Origin: an uncultured Eubacteriaceae bacterium
GTDB lineage: Bacteria; Bacillota; Clostridia; Lachnospirales; CAG-274
Assembly: GCA_947167715.1 (NCBI GenBank)
Contig: CAMVJD010000020.1
Coordinates: 1-47,463, forward strand
DNA length: 47,463 nucleotides
Direction of reading: 5' to 3'
Shown piece after piece: positions 1 to 8,576 of this stretch. Position 1 is the first letter of the stretch, and each line of letters opens with the position of its first letter. A program made the translations under genes and the position numbers. Under the pieces are notes generated by a model. The model saw only the letters and a program-made list of their open reading frames with translations, made no database searches and was not told where the DNA came from.

Positions 1-53
1 AAACCTTGATTTTATGCGGCTTTCGCCGTTTGTCTTTATTATACCATAAGGGC

Positions 54-87
54 AGACGGGCGGAGCCCATCTTTTTGTAAGCACGCC
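54..87 (+). other. Candidate oriT (nic region) of the MobQ relaxase
   Basis: An inverted repeat (AGACGGGC at 54-61, GCCCATCT at 65-72, one mismatch, loop GGA) is followed five bases later by GTAAGCACGCC at 77-87. MobQ-type nic sites such as that of RSF1010 have a hairpin followed by a GTAAGTGCGCC-like core, and this sequence differs at two positions. It lies about 100 bp before the relaxase start, the expected place. This is inference from layout and similarity. The rest of 1-184 holds a weak CGGC/GCCG hairpin followed by a T-rich stretch (16-35), perhaps the end of a gene outside the window. Confidence 0.4.
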
Positions 88-184
88 ATTTCATGGAGAC
101 CACAATTCCGTTTTTGGATACGGCTCCTGCGCGGAGGGCGTTTGTTTCCTTTGCAGCACCGATTACGAATGTGAGGTGGTGTAA

Positions 185-2350
185 ATGGCTATTTATCATT
201 TTCACACTTCCATAATCAAGGCGAGCAAAGGAAAATGCGCCGTTGCATCGGCGGCATATATTTCGGCAGAGAGCTTGTATGACGAAAGGCTTGGTCAGAC
301 TTTTTCATACACTCGGAAAGAGGAAGTTGTATTTTCCGAGATACTCCTGCCGAAAAATGCACCCGAACACTTGCGCGACAGGGCAACACTCTGGAATGAG
401 GTAGAGCGTGTGCAAAACAAATCCAATTCAAGGTACGCGCGGCAATTCGATATGGCGCTGCCTATCGAACTTGACCGCGCCCAAATGATAGAGATGTCCC
501 GAAAGTTTATTGTGGAGAACTTTGTCGATAAGGGCATGGCGGTCGATTGGGCTTTGCACGACAAAGACGGGAATCCTCATATCCATGTCATGTGTACTGT
601 TCGGGGTTTCAACAAAAACGGCACTTGGGCGAGCATGGAGAAGAAAGAATATGCCCGTGATGAAAACGGCGAAAAGATACCCGACATTGACCCTTTGACG
701 GGAGAGCAAAAAGTCAGAGTGCGAAAGGGCAAAGGCGTAGAGAAGCTTTGGAAACGCATCACAGTTGAAGCTAATGAATGGAACAGCAGGAAGCAATTAT
801 ATGAATGGCGTAAAAATTGGGCGGCGGCTTGCAATGAGTATCTTTCGCCTGAAAACTATATCGACCACCGTTCCTATGCCGAGCAAGGAATAGCAAAACT
901 CCCGACTATACATGAGGGATATGCCGCAAAGGAAATGGCAAAACGGGGAGAGGTCGTTGATGTGGTCGAAGAAAATAAACACCGAACTGATTTGAACGAG
1001 AAATTTGTCGCGATACAGCGTGTTGAAAAGAGTTTCAGAGACGAGTTGGACAAGTCGAAAGCAGAATTTAAAAAGCGAAAGGAGGAACAAAATGCCGAGC
1101 GTGCAAGAAATGGAGTTGGAGGTAGACACTTCAAGGGATTATCTGAAAATGATAGTCGCATACAAGGGTTTAACGCACCAACTGCAAGACGAATTGGAGA
1201 AACAGGACAAGGAGTTGGAGCGGGCGAACAAAACGATCGCGGAGCAGGAAGAAACAATACACAAGCTGACCCTGCTGTTGGGCGAATATCACTTATCCGA
1301 GCAAAAATATCAAGCCTTATCGACCGAGTGCGAAAGGCTGTTGAAGCGTTTGGAGATCTTAGAGGAAGAAAAGGAGAAGTGGAAAGAGTTAGCCGAAGAA
1401 TTGCAGAAGTAAAAGCGGAGAATACGGAGAGGAGTTACTTGATACGCTCTATGCGTTCGATAATAAAGGCGAATCTTACGCTTGAAGAAAGCTATCCGAG
1501 ATTCCTGCACCGAATGAAAGAAATCTATGATGTAAATGAAGATGACCTGTCGTTCAGACCCAAAGGTTCGATAATGCGATATATAGGCAAAAAGGTTTTG
1601 GGTGATGAGTTCTCGGAGCGAATGCTGCGGCTGTATTATATGGATAATGATTTGTACAAGGAAATTGAACACGCAGTCAAAAAACTCCGTGATCTTCACG
1701 CACTTAAACAAAAGGACGAACTTTGCAAAACCCGTTATGACTATGTGCGTGAGATAAATCTCAAAATCAGTCTTATGAATCTTATGAGCAAGTACGATAT
1801 TCACAATTATACCGATGTGACGGAACAGCTTATCGAGGCAAGGCTGAAACTGAAAGACCTTCCGGGCAAAAAGGCATATTATGAGATGCGTGTTAAAGAA
1901 GATTCGGAGATCTTGCCATATTATGAAGAATATTGCAAGTATCGTACAATCTATGAAGCCTATAAATGCCTTGACAAATCGGAACAAGCCGCTTACAGAA
2001 GATTGTTCCGCAAACAAATTGAAGCCTGCGAAAACCTGATGCCGCATATTGAGAGTTTCCTTTGGGGCAGAAGCCGTTTAACCCCAGAAGATTTAAAAGC
2101 CAGTATTGAACGTAATAGACAGGCAGCAGCACAAACAGAACGAGAGATAGCCGAAACTGAACTGAAAATAGCCGAACTTGAACTTCTGCGGCAAGGTCTT
2201 AATGAAACCCTGCATCTTGAACTGCCTGACAAATTGGAAGAATACGAAAAGGTGGAAGTATTAGAGGATGATTATGAATTGGAAGAAGAGTATGAAGAGG
2301 AGGAATATGAAGAACCTGTAAGACATAGGTCGTATGATTATGACAGGTAG
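185..2350 (+). CDS. mobA: MobQ-family (MobA/MobL) relaxase
   Basis: Conjugative relaxase that would nick oriT and pilot the strand during mobilization by a helper conjugation system. Residues 1-240 form the MobA/MobL domain: the N-terminal SAAY segment holds the likely catalytic tyrosine (Y25) and the metal-binding histidines are in HDKDGNPHIHVM (H125, H132, H134). Residues about 300-400 are Gly/Arg/Asn-rich and low in complexity, exactly where a second gene overlaps in another frame. The C-terminal 300 residues are charged, helical and end in an acidic EEEYEEPVR tail. That tail region resembles the end of the unrelated, decayed relaxase at 26893-28544. The start follows GTGAGGTGG. The gene is full length and apparently intact, so this element could still be mobilizable. 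Confidence 0.93.
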   Translation: MAIYHFHTSIIKASKGKCAVASAAYISAESLYDERLGQTFSYTRKEEVVFSEILLPKNAPEHLRDRATLWNEVERVQNKSNSRYARQFDMALPIELDRAQMIEMSRKFIVENFVDKGMAVDWALHDKDGNPHIHVMCTVRGFNKNGTWASMEKKEYARDENGEKIPDIDPLTGEQKVRVRKGKGVEKLWKRITVEANEWNSRKQLYEWRKNWAAACNEYLSPENYIDHRSYAEQGIAKLPTIHEGYAAKEMAKRGEVVDVVEENKHRTDLNEKFVAIQRVEKSFRDELDKSKAEFKKRKEEQNAERARNGVGGRHFKGLSENDSRIQGFNAPTARRIGETGQGVGAGEQNDRGAGRNNTQADPAVGRISLIRAKISSLIDRVRKAVEAFGDLRGRKGEVERVSRRIAEVKAENTERSYLIRSMRSIIKANLTLEESYPRFLHRMKEIYDVNEDDLSFRPKGSIMRYIGKKVLGDEFSERMLRLYYMDNDLYKEIEHAVKKLRDLHALKQKDELCKTRYDYVREINLKISLMNLMSKYDIHNYTDVTEQLIEARLKLKDLPGKKAYYEMRVKEDSEILPYYEEYCKYRTIYEAYKCLDKSEQAAYRRLFRKQIEACENLMPHIESFLWGRSRLTPEDLKASIERNRQAAAQTEREIAETELKIAELELLRQGLNETLHLELPDKLEEYEKVEVLEDDYELEEEYEEEEYEEPVRHRSYDYDR
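1092..1412 (+). CDS. Overprinted coiled-coil protein nested inside the relaxase gene
   Basis: A 106-codon frame lies wholly inside the relaxase gene in a different reading frame. Its ATG at 1092 has a strong Shine-Dalgarno, AAAGGAGG at 1078-1085, six bases upstream. The product (MPSVQEMELEVDTS...) is hydrophilic with heptad-like Leu/Glu/Lys patterns over residues 30-106, so a long coiled coil is likely. The relaxase frame is compositionally degenerate over just this span, which suggests that the nested frame is the constrained one. RSF1010 has a comparable layout, with accessory gene mobB inside relaxase gene mobA in another frame. I infer a relaxosome accessory role by position only; no sequence similarity to MobB is claimed. 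Confidence 0.68.
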   Translation: MPSVQEMELEVDTSRDYLKMIVAYKGLTHQLQDELEKQDKELERANKTIAEQEETIHKLTLLLGEYHLSEQKYQALSTECERLLKRLEILEEEKEKWKELAEELQK

Positions 2351-2351
2351 G

Positions 2352-2397
2352 TTACTAATTTGCACAAGAATTTGCATAAACTTGTGCAGATTAGTGA
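2352..2397. repeat. Long inverted repeat after the relaxase gene
   Basis: Arms ACTAATTTGCACAAG (2354-2368) and CTTGTGCAGATTAGT (2381-2395) pair over 15 bp with one G-U wobble and can extend by two pairs; the loop is 12 nt. No T-run follows, so it is not a classical terminator. It may stabilise the relaxase mRNA end or act as a protein binding site. Confidence 0.6.
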
Positions 2398-2446
2398 TGC
2401 TTGATAATAAACAATAATTTTGTGTAAAATTTGGTCATAATTATGT

Positions 2447-2474
2447 TTGAATATTGGGTGTTATATGTTATAAT
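2447..2474 (+). promoter_or_regulatory. Promoter of the toxin-antitoxin pair
   Basis: TTGAAT at 2447-2452 and TATAAT at 2469-2474 are separated by 16 bp and lie 22 bp before the antitoxin start. The antitoxin RBS AAAGGAG is at 2481-2487. Confidence 0.7.
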
Positions 2475-2496
2475 ACTTTTAAAGGAGTGTGATACT

Positions 2497-2760
2497 ATGC
2501 CACAAATAGTGCCAATAAAAGATTTAAGAAACACAAACGAGATTTCCGAAAAATGCCATTCATCGAATGAGCCGATATTTGTCACAAAAAACGGCTACGG
2601 CGATTTGGTCGTTATGAGTATGGAGACCTATGAAAATCTTATCAGTACAGCGGATACAGATACAGCTATTGCTATGTCGGAGGCAGAGATAAAAGCGGGC
2701 GGCGAACTGTTTGATGCCAAAGATGCCTTTAATGCGTTGAGGAAGAAACATTTTGGATAA
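2497..2760 (+). CDS. Phd/YefM-family antitoxin
   Basis: An 87-residue type II antitoxin. The N-terminal part (residues 1-55, with IKDLRN, PIFVTKNG and VVMSMETYE) matches the Phd/YefM DNA-binding fold, and the C-terminal tail would wrap the toxin. The ATG at 2497 is chosen over an in-frame ATG at 2431 because it follows AAAGGAG and sits downstream of a good promoter. The gene overlaps the toxin start by 8 bases, the usual translational coupling. By family precedent the antitoxin/toxin complex represses this promoter. The pair probably stabilises the mobile element. Confidence 0.9.
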   Translation: MPQIVPIKDLRNTNEISEKCHSSNEPIFVTKNGYGDLVVMSMETYENLISTADTDTAIAMSEAEIKAGGELFDAKDAFNALRKKHFG

Positions 2761-3055
2761 ATATAAAGTTAAACTTTCACCCGCAGCATTTCGCGATTTA
2801 GACGGGATCTATCAACATATCGCCGAAAAGTTGAGAGTTCCCGAAATAGCTTTAAAGCTTGTGACAGAGATAGAAAATTCGATTTTAAGCCTTGATGTAA
2901 TGCCGCAGCGAGGAGCTGAAAGAAAAATTGGTGTATATGCCAATAAAGGCTACCGACAGATATTTGTGAAAAATTACACCGTTGTCTATCGCGTGGATGA
3001 AGCGGAAAAGACGGTTATTGTCATTACGGTGAGATATTCGCCGAGTGAGTTTTAA
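2753..3055 (+). CDS. ParE/RelE-family toxin
   Basis: A 100-residue toxin starting at TTG 2753 behind a GAGGAA site inside the antitoxin gene. The pattern YKVKLSPAAFRDLDGIYQHI, then a helix, MPQRG, and YRQIFVKNYTVVYRVDE with a final VIVITVRYSP strand is typical of the RelE/ParE superfamily. ParE toxins poison gyrase and RelE toxins cleave ribosome-bound mRNA. The spacing and the MPQRG segment lean to ParE, but I cannot separate the two with certainty. The frame is intact, so the pair is probably functional. Confidence 0.88.
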   Translation: MDKYKVKLSPAAFRDLDGIYQHIAEKLRVPEIALKLVTEIENSILSLDVMPQRGAERKIGVYANKGYRQIFVKNYTVVYRVDEAEKTVIVITVRYSPSEF

Positions 3056-3161
3056 AGGAATATGTTGAAAAAAAGAATAAATATTTATGTGCGTAATGTT
3101 CTTGGTAAAAATCCCTTGTTGCACGGATGTGTTTCGGTAAGAGTGAAAGGGTGAGCGTGCT

Positions 3162-4175
3162 GTGAAATTTAACAAAGAAAGAACTGTATTGAGTTGGTGT
3201 AATACTAACGCTAAAGGTCAAATCATTATTCCGGAAGGCATAGTAGAAATAGCAGATTATGCTTTTAATGGTTGCAAAGGCATTGAAAGTATTTCTTGTC
3301 CAAAGAGTTTAAGAAAAATAGGAATGGCGGCATTTAAAGACTGTATATCTCTAAAAAAAGTTGTATTTAAATATGGATTGGAGACTATTGAGGGAATGGC
3401 TTTTTATAATTGCAAAAACCTGACAGATATTTCATTCCCCAAAAGCTTAAAATTAGTAGGCGAGTATTCTTTTGCAAATTGTCTGGTCAGTAAAAAATGC
3501 GTTGATATAAAAGAAAAAATACAAGTGGCAGATACAGCGTTTGGTGAATTGGACGAAAAGGATGGACAATGTGAAGACAAACAAATCGAAGCCGATTTTC
3601 ATAAAAAGAACTCGAATAAAAAAGATTTTGTGTCTAAAGGAAATCGCACATTGGAAATCCTGCATATTTACAAAGTATGCAGCTGTGCTATTAAAAAGCA
3701 TAAAATAGAAAACTGCTATGCTAATGTTATGAATGTCAAAAATGGACAAAGATTTAATATGAATGTCCACTACTGTATGGATTGCAAAAAGTATATGATA
3801 GACGAAAACAGTTTTAATGGTTACATAAAAAAGGGCAATATCCCTGCGGTCAGATTTGTTGATGAGTTTTCGAAATATAATAATGGTTTTGGAAATGTTC
3901 GTAAGGAAAAATCTATTATGGCGCTTTATGGATATACAGTTCAAGTGGGAAAGTTGACAAAAAAAGCACGCAGAAGAATTATCACATTCCTTTTAGATAA
4001 TCATATATCAACAAAGGAAGAAATCATATCAATACTAAATGACCATATTTTGTATAATGGCAAAAAGAAGAACAATGCTGCTGCTAAAACGAAATGGGAA
4101 GAGGATAAAAAGTATGTATGCGAATATAAAGTGAATGAGCAGCGAAGAGTGAGTCTTATTTACAATGAGTTTTAA
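3162..4175 (+). CDS. LRR_5 (BspA-type) leucine-rich repeat protein with Cys-rich and C-terminal domains
   Basis: A GTG start at 3162 follows AAAGGGTGAG. Residues 18-115 contain three to four BspA-type repeats (IADYAFNGCKGIESISCPKSL and similar units), a protein-interaction fold common in gut Clostridia. No signal peptide is seen, so the protein should be cytoplasmic. Residues 165-215 have paired cysteines (VCSC and CMDCKKYM) that may bind metal. The last 85 residues (ALYGYTVQ, LTKKARRRIITFLLDN, KTKWEEDKKYV) are a helical module that I recall at the end of similar clostridial LRR proteins. The function is unknown. It is more AT-rich than the relaxase gene. Confidence 0.75.
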   Translation: MKFNKERTVLSWCNTNAKGQIIIPEGIVEIADYAFNGCKGIESISCPKSLRKIGMAAFKDCISLKKVVFKYGLETIEGMAFYNCKNLTDISFPKSLKLVGEYSFANCLVSKKCVDIKEKIQVADTAFGELDEKDGQCEDKQIEADFHKKNSNKKDFVSKGNRTLEILHIYKVCSCAIKKHKIENCYANVMNVKNGQRFNMNVHYCMDCKKYMIDENSFNGYIKKGNIPAVRFVDEFSKYNNGFGNVRKEKSIMALYGYTVQVGKLTKKARRRIITFLLDNHISTKEEIISILNDHILYNGKKKNNAAAKTKWEEDKKYVCEYKVNEQRRVSLIYNEF

Positions 4176-4279
4176 AAATATATAAAATAATAAAGTAAAA
4201 TAAATAATATTTAAAGTACAGACTATGGGACATTAAATATTATATAATAAAAGCATAAAATATGAAAGGAGCTTTTATT

Positions 4280-4459
4280 ATGGAAAAAGACGAACTTTAC
4301 GATCTTGCTATGGCACAGTTTGAGGTTGATTTGGAATCGGCGGGATACAAATCAAAGGATGTTGCCGAAATGTTGTCCGGATATACGGAAAAGGACAAAG
4401 AGGCAGTGCTTAATACGCTTTACCCGTTTGCGGAGGAAGTGCTGCAGGTAAACAAATAA
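4280..4459 (+). CDS. Small acidic protein of unknown function (59 aa)
   Basis: The ATG at 4280 follows AAAGGAG at 4264-4270. The product is acidic and mostly helical, with no cysteines and no membrane segment. I do not recognise the family. TATAAT-like sequence lies at 4243-4248, and an inverted repeat (TAATATTTAA/TTAAATATTA, 4205-4242) precedes it. A terminator hairpin follows directly, so this appears to be a monocistronic unit. Confidence 0.65.
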   Translation: MEKDELYDLAMAQFEVDLESAGYKSKDVAEMLSGYTEKDKEAVLNTLYPFAEEVLQVNK

Positions 4460-4481
4460 ACATCATATTGCGGGTTGAAAG

Positions 4482-4520
4482 AATATTAACGGAATACAAG
4501 TTGTGTTCCGTTAATATTTT
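4482..4520 (+). terminator. Rho-independent terminator
   Basis: Perfect 13-bp arms AATATTAACGGAA (4482-4494) and TTCCGTTAATATT (4506-4518) close further inside through ACA/TGT, and T residues follow. A second weaker hairpin lies at 4529-4550 (AATTTAG/CTAAATT). Together they insulate the defence operon from upstream genes. Confidence 0.75.
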
Positions 4521-4576
4521 ATGTGGTAAATTTAGGCCTTGGGCTAAATTATTTTGTATATTATTGTCAAAAAATG

Positions 4577-4605
4577 TTGAATAAGTGTAGGATTTTTATT
4601 ATAAT
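4577..4605 (+). promoter_or_regulatory. Promoter of the defence operon
   Basis: TTGAAT at 4577-4582, a 17-bp spacer, and TATAAT at 4600-4605, 59 bp before the helicase start. No other convincing promoter is visible up to 19911, so 4665-19871 may be one transcript. Confidence 0.7.
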
Positions 4606-4664
4606 TAAAGTAAATGGATTGGGCGTTATAAGCAAATAAAAAACACACACAGGGCGGTGAAGAG

Positions 4665-7600
4665 ATGGTATCGTTTATTGACAATGTAAATACACTGTTA
4701 AAGGATGATTTAACACAGGAAATCAAAAAGGGCAGTAAAATCAGGATTGCGGCGGCTTATTTTTCGATATATGCTTTTCAGGAGTTGAAAAAGGAACTGA
4801 TGGATATAGACGAGCTGAAGTTTATATTCACAGCGTCGGCATTTACGACCGAAAAGCCAAAAAAGAGCAACAGGGAGTTTTATATTCCTCGCATTACCCG
4901 CGAGAAAAACCTTTACGGTACGGAATATGAGGTAAAACTGCGCAACGAACTGACCCAAAAGGCCATTGCCAAAGAATGTGCGGATTGGATACGAGAGAAA
5001 GTAAGGTTTAAATCAAACACGACTTCAACGGGTATTCAGGGTTTTATAACTGTTGATGATACCACATATACGCCCATAAACGGGTTTACCACCGTGGAAT
5101 TGGGCTGTGAGAAGGGCAACGAGGCTTTTGCGGCCATTGTAAAGAACGGTATGCCTATCGAGCAGGCTATGCGTAATTTTGAAAGCCTTTGGAATAACGA
5201 AGAAACCATGCAGGATGTAACGGAAGAGATAATTGAGAGCATCACAAATGCCTACAACGAAAACCCTCCCGAGTTTATATATTTTTTCACTATCTACAAT
5301 ATTTTCAGCGAATTTCTTGAAGATATATCGGAGGATGTTCTTCCAAATGAAGCAACGGGTTTTAAAGAAAGCAAAATTTGGAATATGCTTTACAATTTCC
5401 AAAAGGATGCGGCACTTGCTATCATAAACAAACTTGAAAAATATAATGGCTGCATACTTGCGGACAGCGTTGGTTTGGGCAAGACATTTACCGCCCTTGC
5501 GGTCATAAAATATTATGAAAATAAAAACCGTTCGGTTTTGGTTTTGTGCCCCAAAAAGCTGACAAATAACTGGAATACATATAAGGATAACTACATAAAT
5601 AACCCTATAGCATCGGACAGGCTGAATTATACCGTGCTTTATCACACCGACCTTAACCGCACGAGCGGCACATCAAATGGTGTTGATCTCAGCCGTATAA
5701 ATTGGTCAAACTACGACCTTGTGGTTATAGACGAGTCGCACAACTTCCGCAACGGCGGTAAGGTAACTCAGGAGGATGACGATAACGAAAAGCAGAACAG
5801 ATATCTCAAACTGCTTAATATGGTTATCCGAAAGGGTGTCAGGACAAAGGTGCTTATGCTGTCGGCAACACCCGTAAATAACCGTTTTAACGACCTTAAA
5901 AATCAGCTTGCACTTGCCTACGAGGGTGACAGCAGCCTTATTGATGACAAACTTAACACCAAGCGTTCAATAGACGATATATTCAGGTTTGCACAAAAGG
6001 CATTCAACACATGGAGCAAGTATGAGCCAAAGGATAGGACAACGGACAGTCTGCTTAAAATACTTGACTTTGATTTTTTTGAACTGCTTGATTCGGTCAC
6101 TATTGCAAGGTCGAGAAAGCATATAGAAAAATATTATGATACTGCCGATATCGGTACTTTCCCGAAACGTCTGCCGCCAATCCCGATCCGTTCCGACCTT
6201 ACGGATTTAAAGGACGCTATACAATATAACAAGATATTTGAAAAAATATGCAATCTTAATCTTGTTATTTATACCCCGTCGCATTTCATACTTCCAAGCC
6301 GTGCGGCAAAGTATGAGCAGCTTTATGATAAAAACAAGGGCGACAATTCGGGTCTTACGCAGAAAAACCGTGAGCAGGGCATCAGGCGGCTTATGGCAAT
6401 AAACCTTATGAAGCGTATGGAAAGCTCCGTACATTCGTTCCGCCTTACGCTGAGCAGGATAGATGCACTTATAACACAAACCCTTGCCACAATAGATAAA
6501 TTCAGACAGCACAGGTCAAATCAGATAGAATTGGTGGATATTTCAAATATTAACGAGTTTGATTTTGACGATCAGAACACGGACGAGCTTCTTTCGTTTG
6601 GCAAAAAAGTGCGTATTGAAATTGGCGATATGGACTATATGTCGTGGGAAAGCGAACTCAAAAAGGATAAGGATATTCTTGACGAACTTGTGTCTGCCGT
6701 TGGGGTCATAACTCCCGAACACGACAGCAAATTGCAGGACTTGCTTGGCGTTATAACGGGTAAAATACAAACTCCGATAAACCAAGGCAATAAAAAGGTT
6801 ATTGTCTTTACCGCTTTTTCGGATACGGCTGAGTATTTGTATACTCATGTCAGCGAATACATCAAAAACAAATTCGGGCTTGATACCGCCCTTATAACGG
6901 GTGATGTTGACGGCAGAACAACGGCGAGGCTTAAAAAAACGGATATGAACACCGTGCTTACCTGCTTTTCGCCGCTTTCAAAAGATAAAGAGCTTCTTAT
7001 GCCGAACGACAGTACAAATATTGATATACTTATAGCAACAGACTGTATTTCGGAGGGTCAGAATTTGCAGGATTGTGATTATCTTGTAAATTATGATATA
7101 CATTGGAACCCCGTGCGCATTATACAGCGTTTTGGACGTATCGACCGTATAGGCAGCAGGAACGATTGTATTCAGCTTGTGAATTTTTGGCCTAATGTAA
7201 CACTTGATGAATATATCAATCTTAAAGCAAGGGTCGAAACAAGAATGAAAATTGTTGATATGACGGCAACGGGAGACGATAATATTTTAAGCGAGGACGA
7301 GAAGAACGACCTTGAATACAGAAAATCACAGCTTCAGCGTTTGCAGGACGAAGTTGTGGATATGGAGGATATGTCAAGCGGTATTTCAATAATGGATCTC
7401 GGTCTTAACGAGTTCCGCCTTGACCTGCTTGAATACATAAAAAACAATAACGATCTGGATAATAAGCCTTTTGGACTTCATGCGGTCGTACCCGCAAGTG
7501 ACGAACTGCCCGAGGGTGTGATATTTGTGCTTAAAAACCGCAATAACGCCGTAAATATCGACAGCCTTAACCGAATACATCCGTTTTATATGGTCTATGT

Positions 7601-7910
7601 CAATACAGACGGCGAGGTCGTCTGCGATTATCTCAACCCCAAAAAACTGCTTGATAATATGCGGCTTTTGTGCAAGGGCAAGACACGCCCAATAAAAGAG
7701 TTATACAAAAAATTCAATGCAGAGACCAATGACGGTAAAAATATGTCGGAAGTATCTATGCTTTTGAATGATGCAATAAATTCGATAATAGACAAAAAGG
7801 AAGAAAGCGATATTGACAGCTTGTTCAAGGGCGGCGGCACTTCCGCATTGATGTCGGAGGTTTCGGGGCTTGAAGATTTTGAACTGGTGTGCTTTCTTGT
7901 AGTAAAGTGA
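4665..7910 (+). CDS. SNF2-type (SF2) helicase with N-terminal PLD-like region
   Basis: A 1081-residue ATP-dependent DNA translocase. Residues 1-200 resemble the PLD-like domain that often precedes such helicases (IRIAAAYFSIYAFQELKKEL), but I see no HKD catalytic motif, so this part may only bind DNA. Helicase motifs are clear: Walker A DSVGLGKT at about 266-273, Walker B DESH at about 355, SATP at about 400, and motif VI RFGRIDRIGS at about 822. It opens a tightly packed operon with the DUF4391, DUF4365, Mod, RhuM, Res and SIR2 genes; the next start is 10 bases after its stop. Its composition matches the DUF4391 and Res genes and differs from the AT-rich genes between them. Role inferred: recognition or translocation subunit of a composite restriction-like defence system. 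Confidence 0.88.
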   Translation: MVSFIDNVNTLLKDDLTQEIKKGSKIRIAAAYFSIYAFQELKKELMDIDELKFIFTASAFTTEKPKKSNREFYIPRITREKNLYGTEYEVKLRNELTQKAIAKECADWIREKVRFKSNTTSTGIQGFITVDDTTYTPINGFTTVELGCEKGNEAFAAIVKNGMPIEQAMRNFESLWNNEETMQDVTEEIIESITNAYNENPPEFIYFFTIYNIFSEFLEDISEDVLPNEATGFKESKIWNMLYNFQKDAALAIINKLEKYNGCILADSVGLGKTFTALAVIKYYENKNRSVLVLCPKKLTNNWNTYKDNYINNPIASDRLNYTVLYHTDLNRTSGTSNGVDLSRINWSNYDLVVIDESHNFRNGGKVTQEDDDNEKQNRYLKLLNMVIRKGVRTKVLMLSATPVNNRFNDLKNQLALAYEGDSSLIDDKLNTKRSIDDIFRFAQKAFNTWSKYEPKDRTTDSLLKILDFDFFELLDSVTIARSRKHIEKYYDTADIGTFPKRLPPIPIRSDLTDLKDAIQYNKIFEKICNLNLVIYTPSHFILPSRAAKYEQLYDKNKGDNSGLTQKNREQGIRRLMAINLMKRMESSVHSFRLTLSRIDALITQTLATIDKFRQHRSNQIELVDISNINEFDFDDQNTDELLSFGKKVRIEIGDMDYMSWESELKKDKDILDELVSAVGVITPEHDSKLQDLLGVITGKIQTPINQGNKKVIVFTAFSDTAEYLYTHVSEYIKNKFGLDTALITGDVDGRTTARLKKTDMNTVLTCFSPLSKDKELLMPNDSTNIDILIATDCISEGQNLQDCDYLVNYDIHWNPVRIIQRFGRIDRIGSRNDCIQLVNFWPNVTLDEYINLKARVETRMKIVDMTATGDDNILSEDEKNDLEYRKSQLQRLQDEVVDMEDMSSGISIMDLGLNEFRLDLLEYIKNNNDLDNKPFGLHAVVPASDELPEGVIFVLKNRNNAVNIDSLNRIHPFYMVYVNTDGEVVCDYLNPKKLLDNMRLLCKGKTRPIKELYKKFNAETNDGKNMSEVSMLLNDAINSIIDKKEESDIDSLFKGGGTSALMSEVSGLEDFELVCFLVVK

Positions 7911-7920
7911 GGTGTCTTTT

Positions 7921-8574
7921 ATGTACGGCTTGCCCAAAACAACGGAATTTGACAAAAAAATAGATAAGCAGAGGTTTTATGAAAACCTTAGTATTTCGCC
8001 TGCCCTTAAACGCAGTTTTATTGAGCAGATAAAAATGGTGCGTTGGAAAAACAAAATTGCCGCGAATACTGTCAACCTTAACGCGGGTAAAAAAGTTTTG
8101 GAAATAGAAGTTTTTGAAATTCAGCTTATCAAAAATGAACTTGATGAAGCCGTACTTTTGCAGATAGATAAGGAGATACCCTACCACATTTTGTTTATAT
8201 TGACCTTTGAAAACAAGTATCAGGCATGGATAGGCTATAAAGAAGCCACTGCATCGGGCAAAAACGCTTTTAAGGTCGAAAAATATTATCATACCGACTG
8301 GATGCCTGCCGAAGAACTCACTTTCACGCTTGACGGCCTTGACCTTGACGAGGTATATGAAAACTTTGTTAAGTATATCGCGGGGGATAAGCTGCAAACA
8401 CAGGACGCGGAGGATTTAAAAGAAAGCATAGACCGTACCGAGAAAAAACAAGCCCTGCAAAAGAAAATAGATAAGCTGAAAGCGAAGATAAGAAAAGAAA
8501 AACAGTTTAATGTGCAGGTGAAATTGAATGAGGAATTGAGAGCGGTTTTAAGGGAGTTAGAGGAGTTGAATTAG
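7921..8574 (+). CDS. DUF4391 family protein
   Basis: A 217-residue protein. The ATG at 7921 is preferred over the GTG at 7912 because GAGG at 7909-7912 gives an 8-base spacing. The N-terminal part (PKTTEFDKKIDKQRFYEN, then VRWKNKIAANTVNL) fits DUF4391, a family that accompanies PLD/SNF2 helicases and type III Mod/Res genes. The last 55 residues are a charged coiled coil, so it may bridge subunits. Its biochemical function is not known to me. It lies between the helicase and the DUF4365 gene and shares the helicase gene's base composition, which supports membership of the operon backbone. Confidence 0.78.
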   Translation: MYGLPKTTEFDKKIDKQRFYENLSISPALKRSFIEQIKMVRWKNKIAANTVNLNAGKKVLEIEVFEIQLIKNELDEAVLLQIDKEIPYHILFILTFENKYQAWIGYKEATASGKNAFKVEKYYHTDWMPAEELTFTLDGLDLDEVYENFVKYIAGDKLQTQDAEDLKESIDRTEKKQALQKKIDKLKAKIRKEKQFNVQVKLNEELRAVLRELEELN

Positions 8575-8576
8575 TT

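Noticed and set aside
1310..2047. Long antisense open frame opposite the relaxase gene
   Set aside because: No RBS, cysteine/phenylalanine-rich shadow composition, and it lies opposite a well-supported gene; the same applies to other long antisense frames such as 5025-5645 and 7825-8397.
3063..3155. Short 30-codon ORF between the toxin and LRR genes
   Set aside because: AAAGGA is only two bases from the ATG, and composition and length give no support.
4665..5300. Active phospholipase D nuclease domain in the helicase N-terminus
   Set aside because: I could find no HxK(x)4D motif; only the general fold pattern is suggested.
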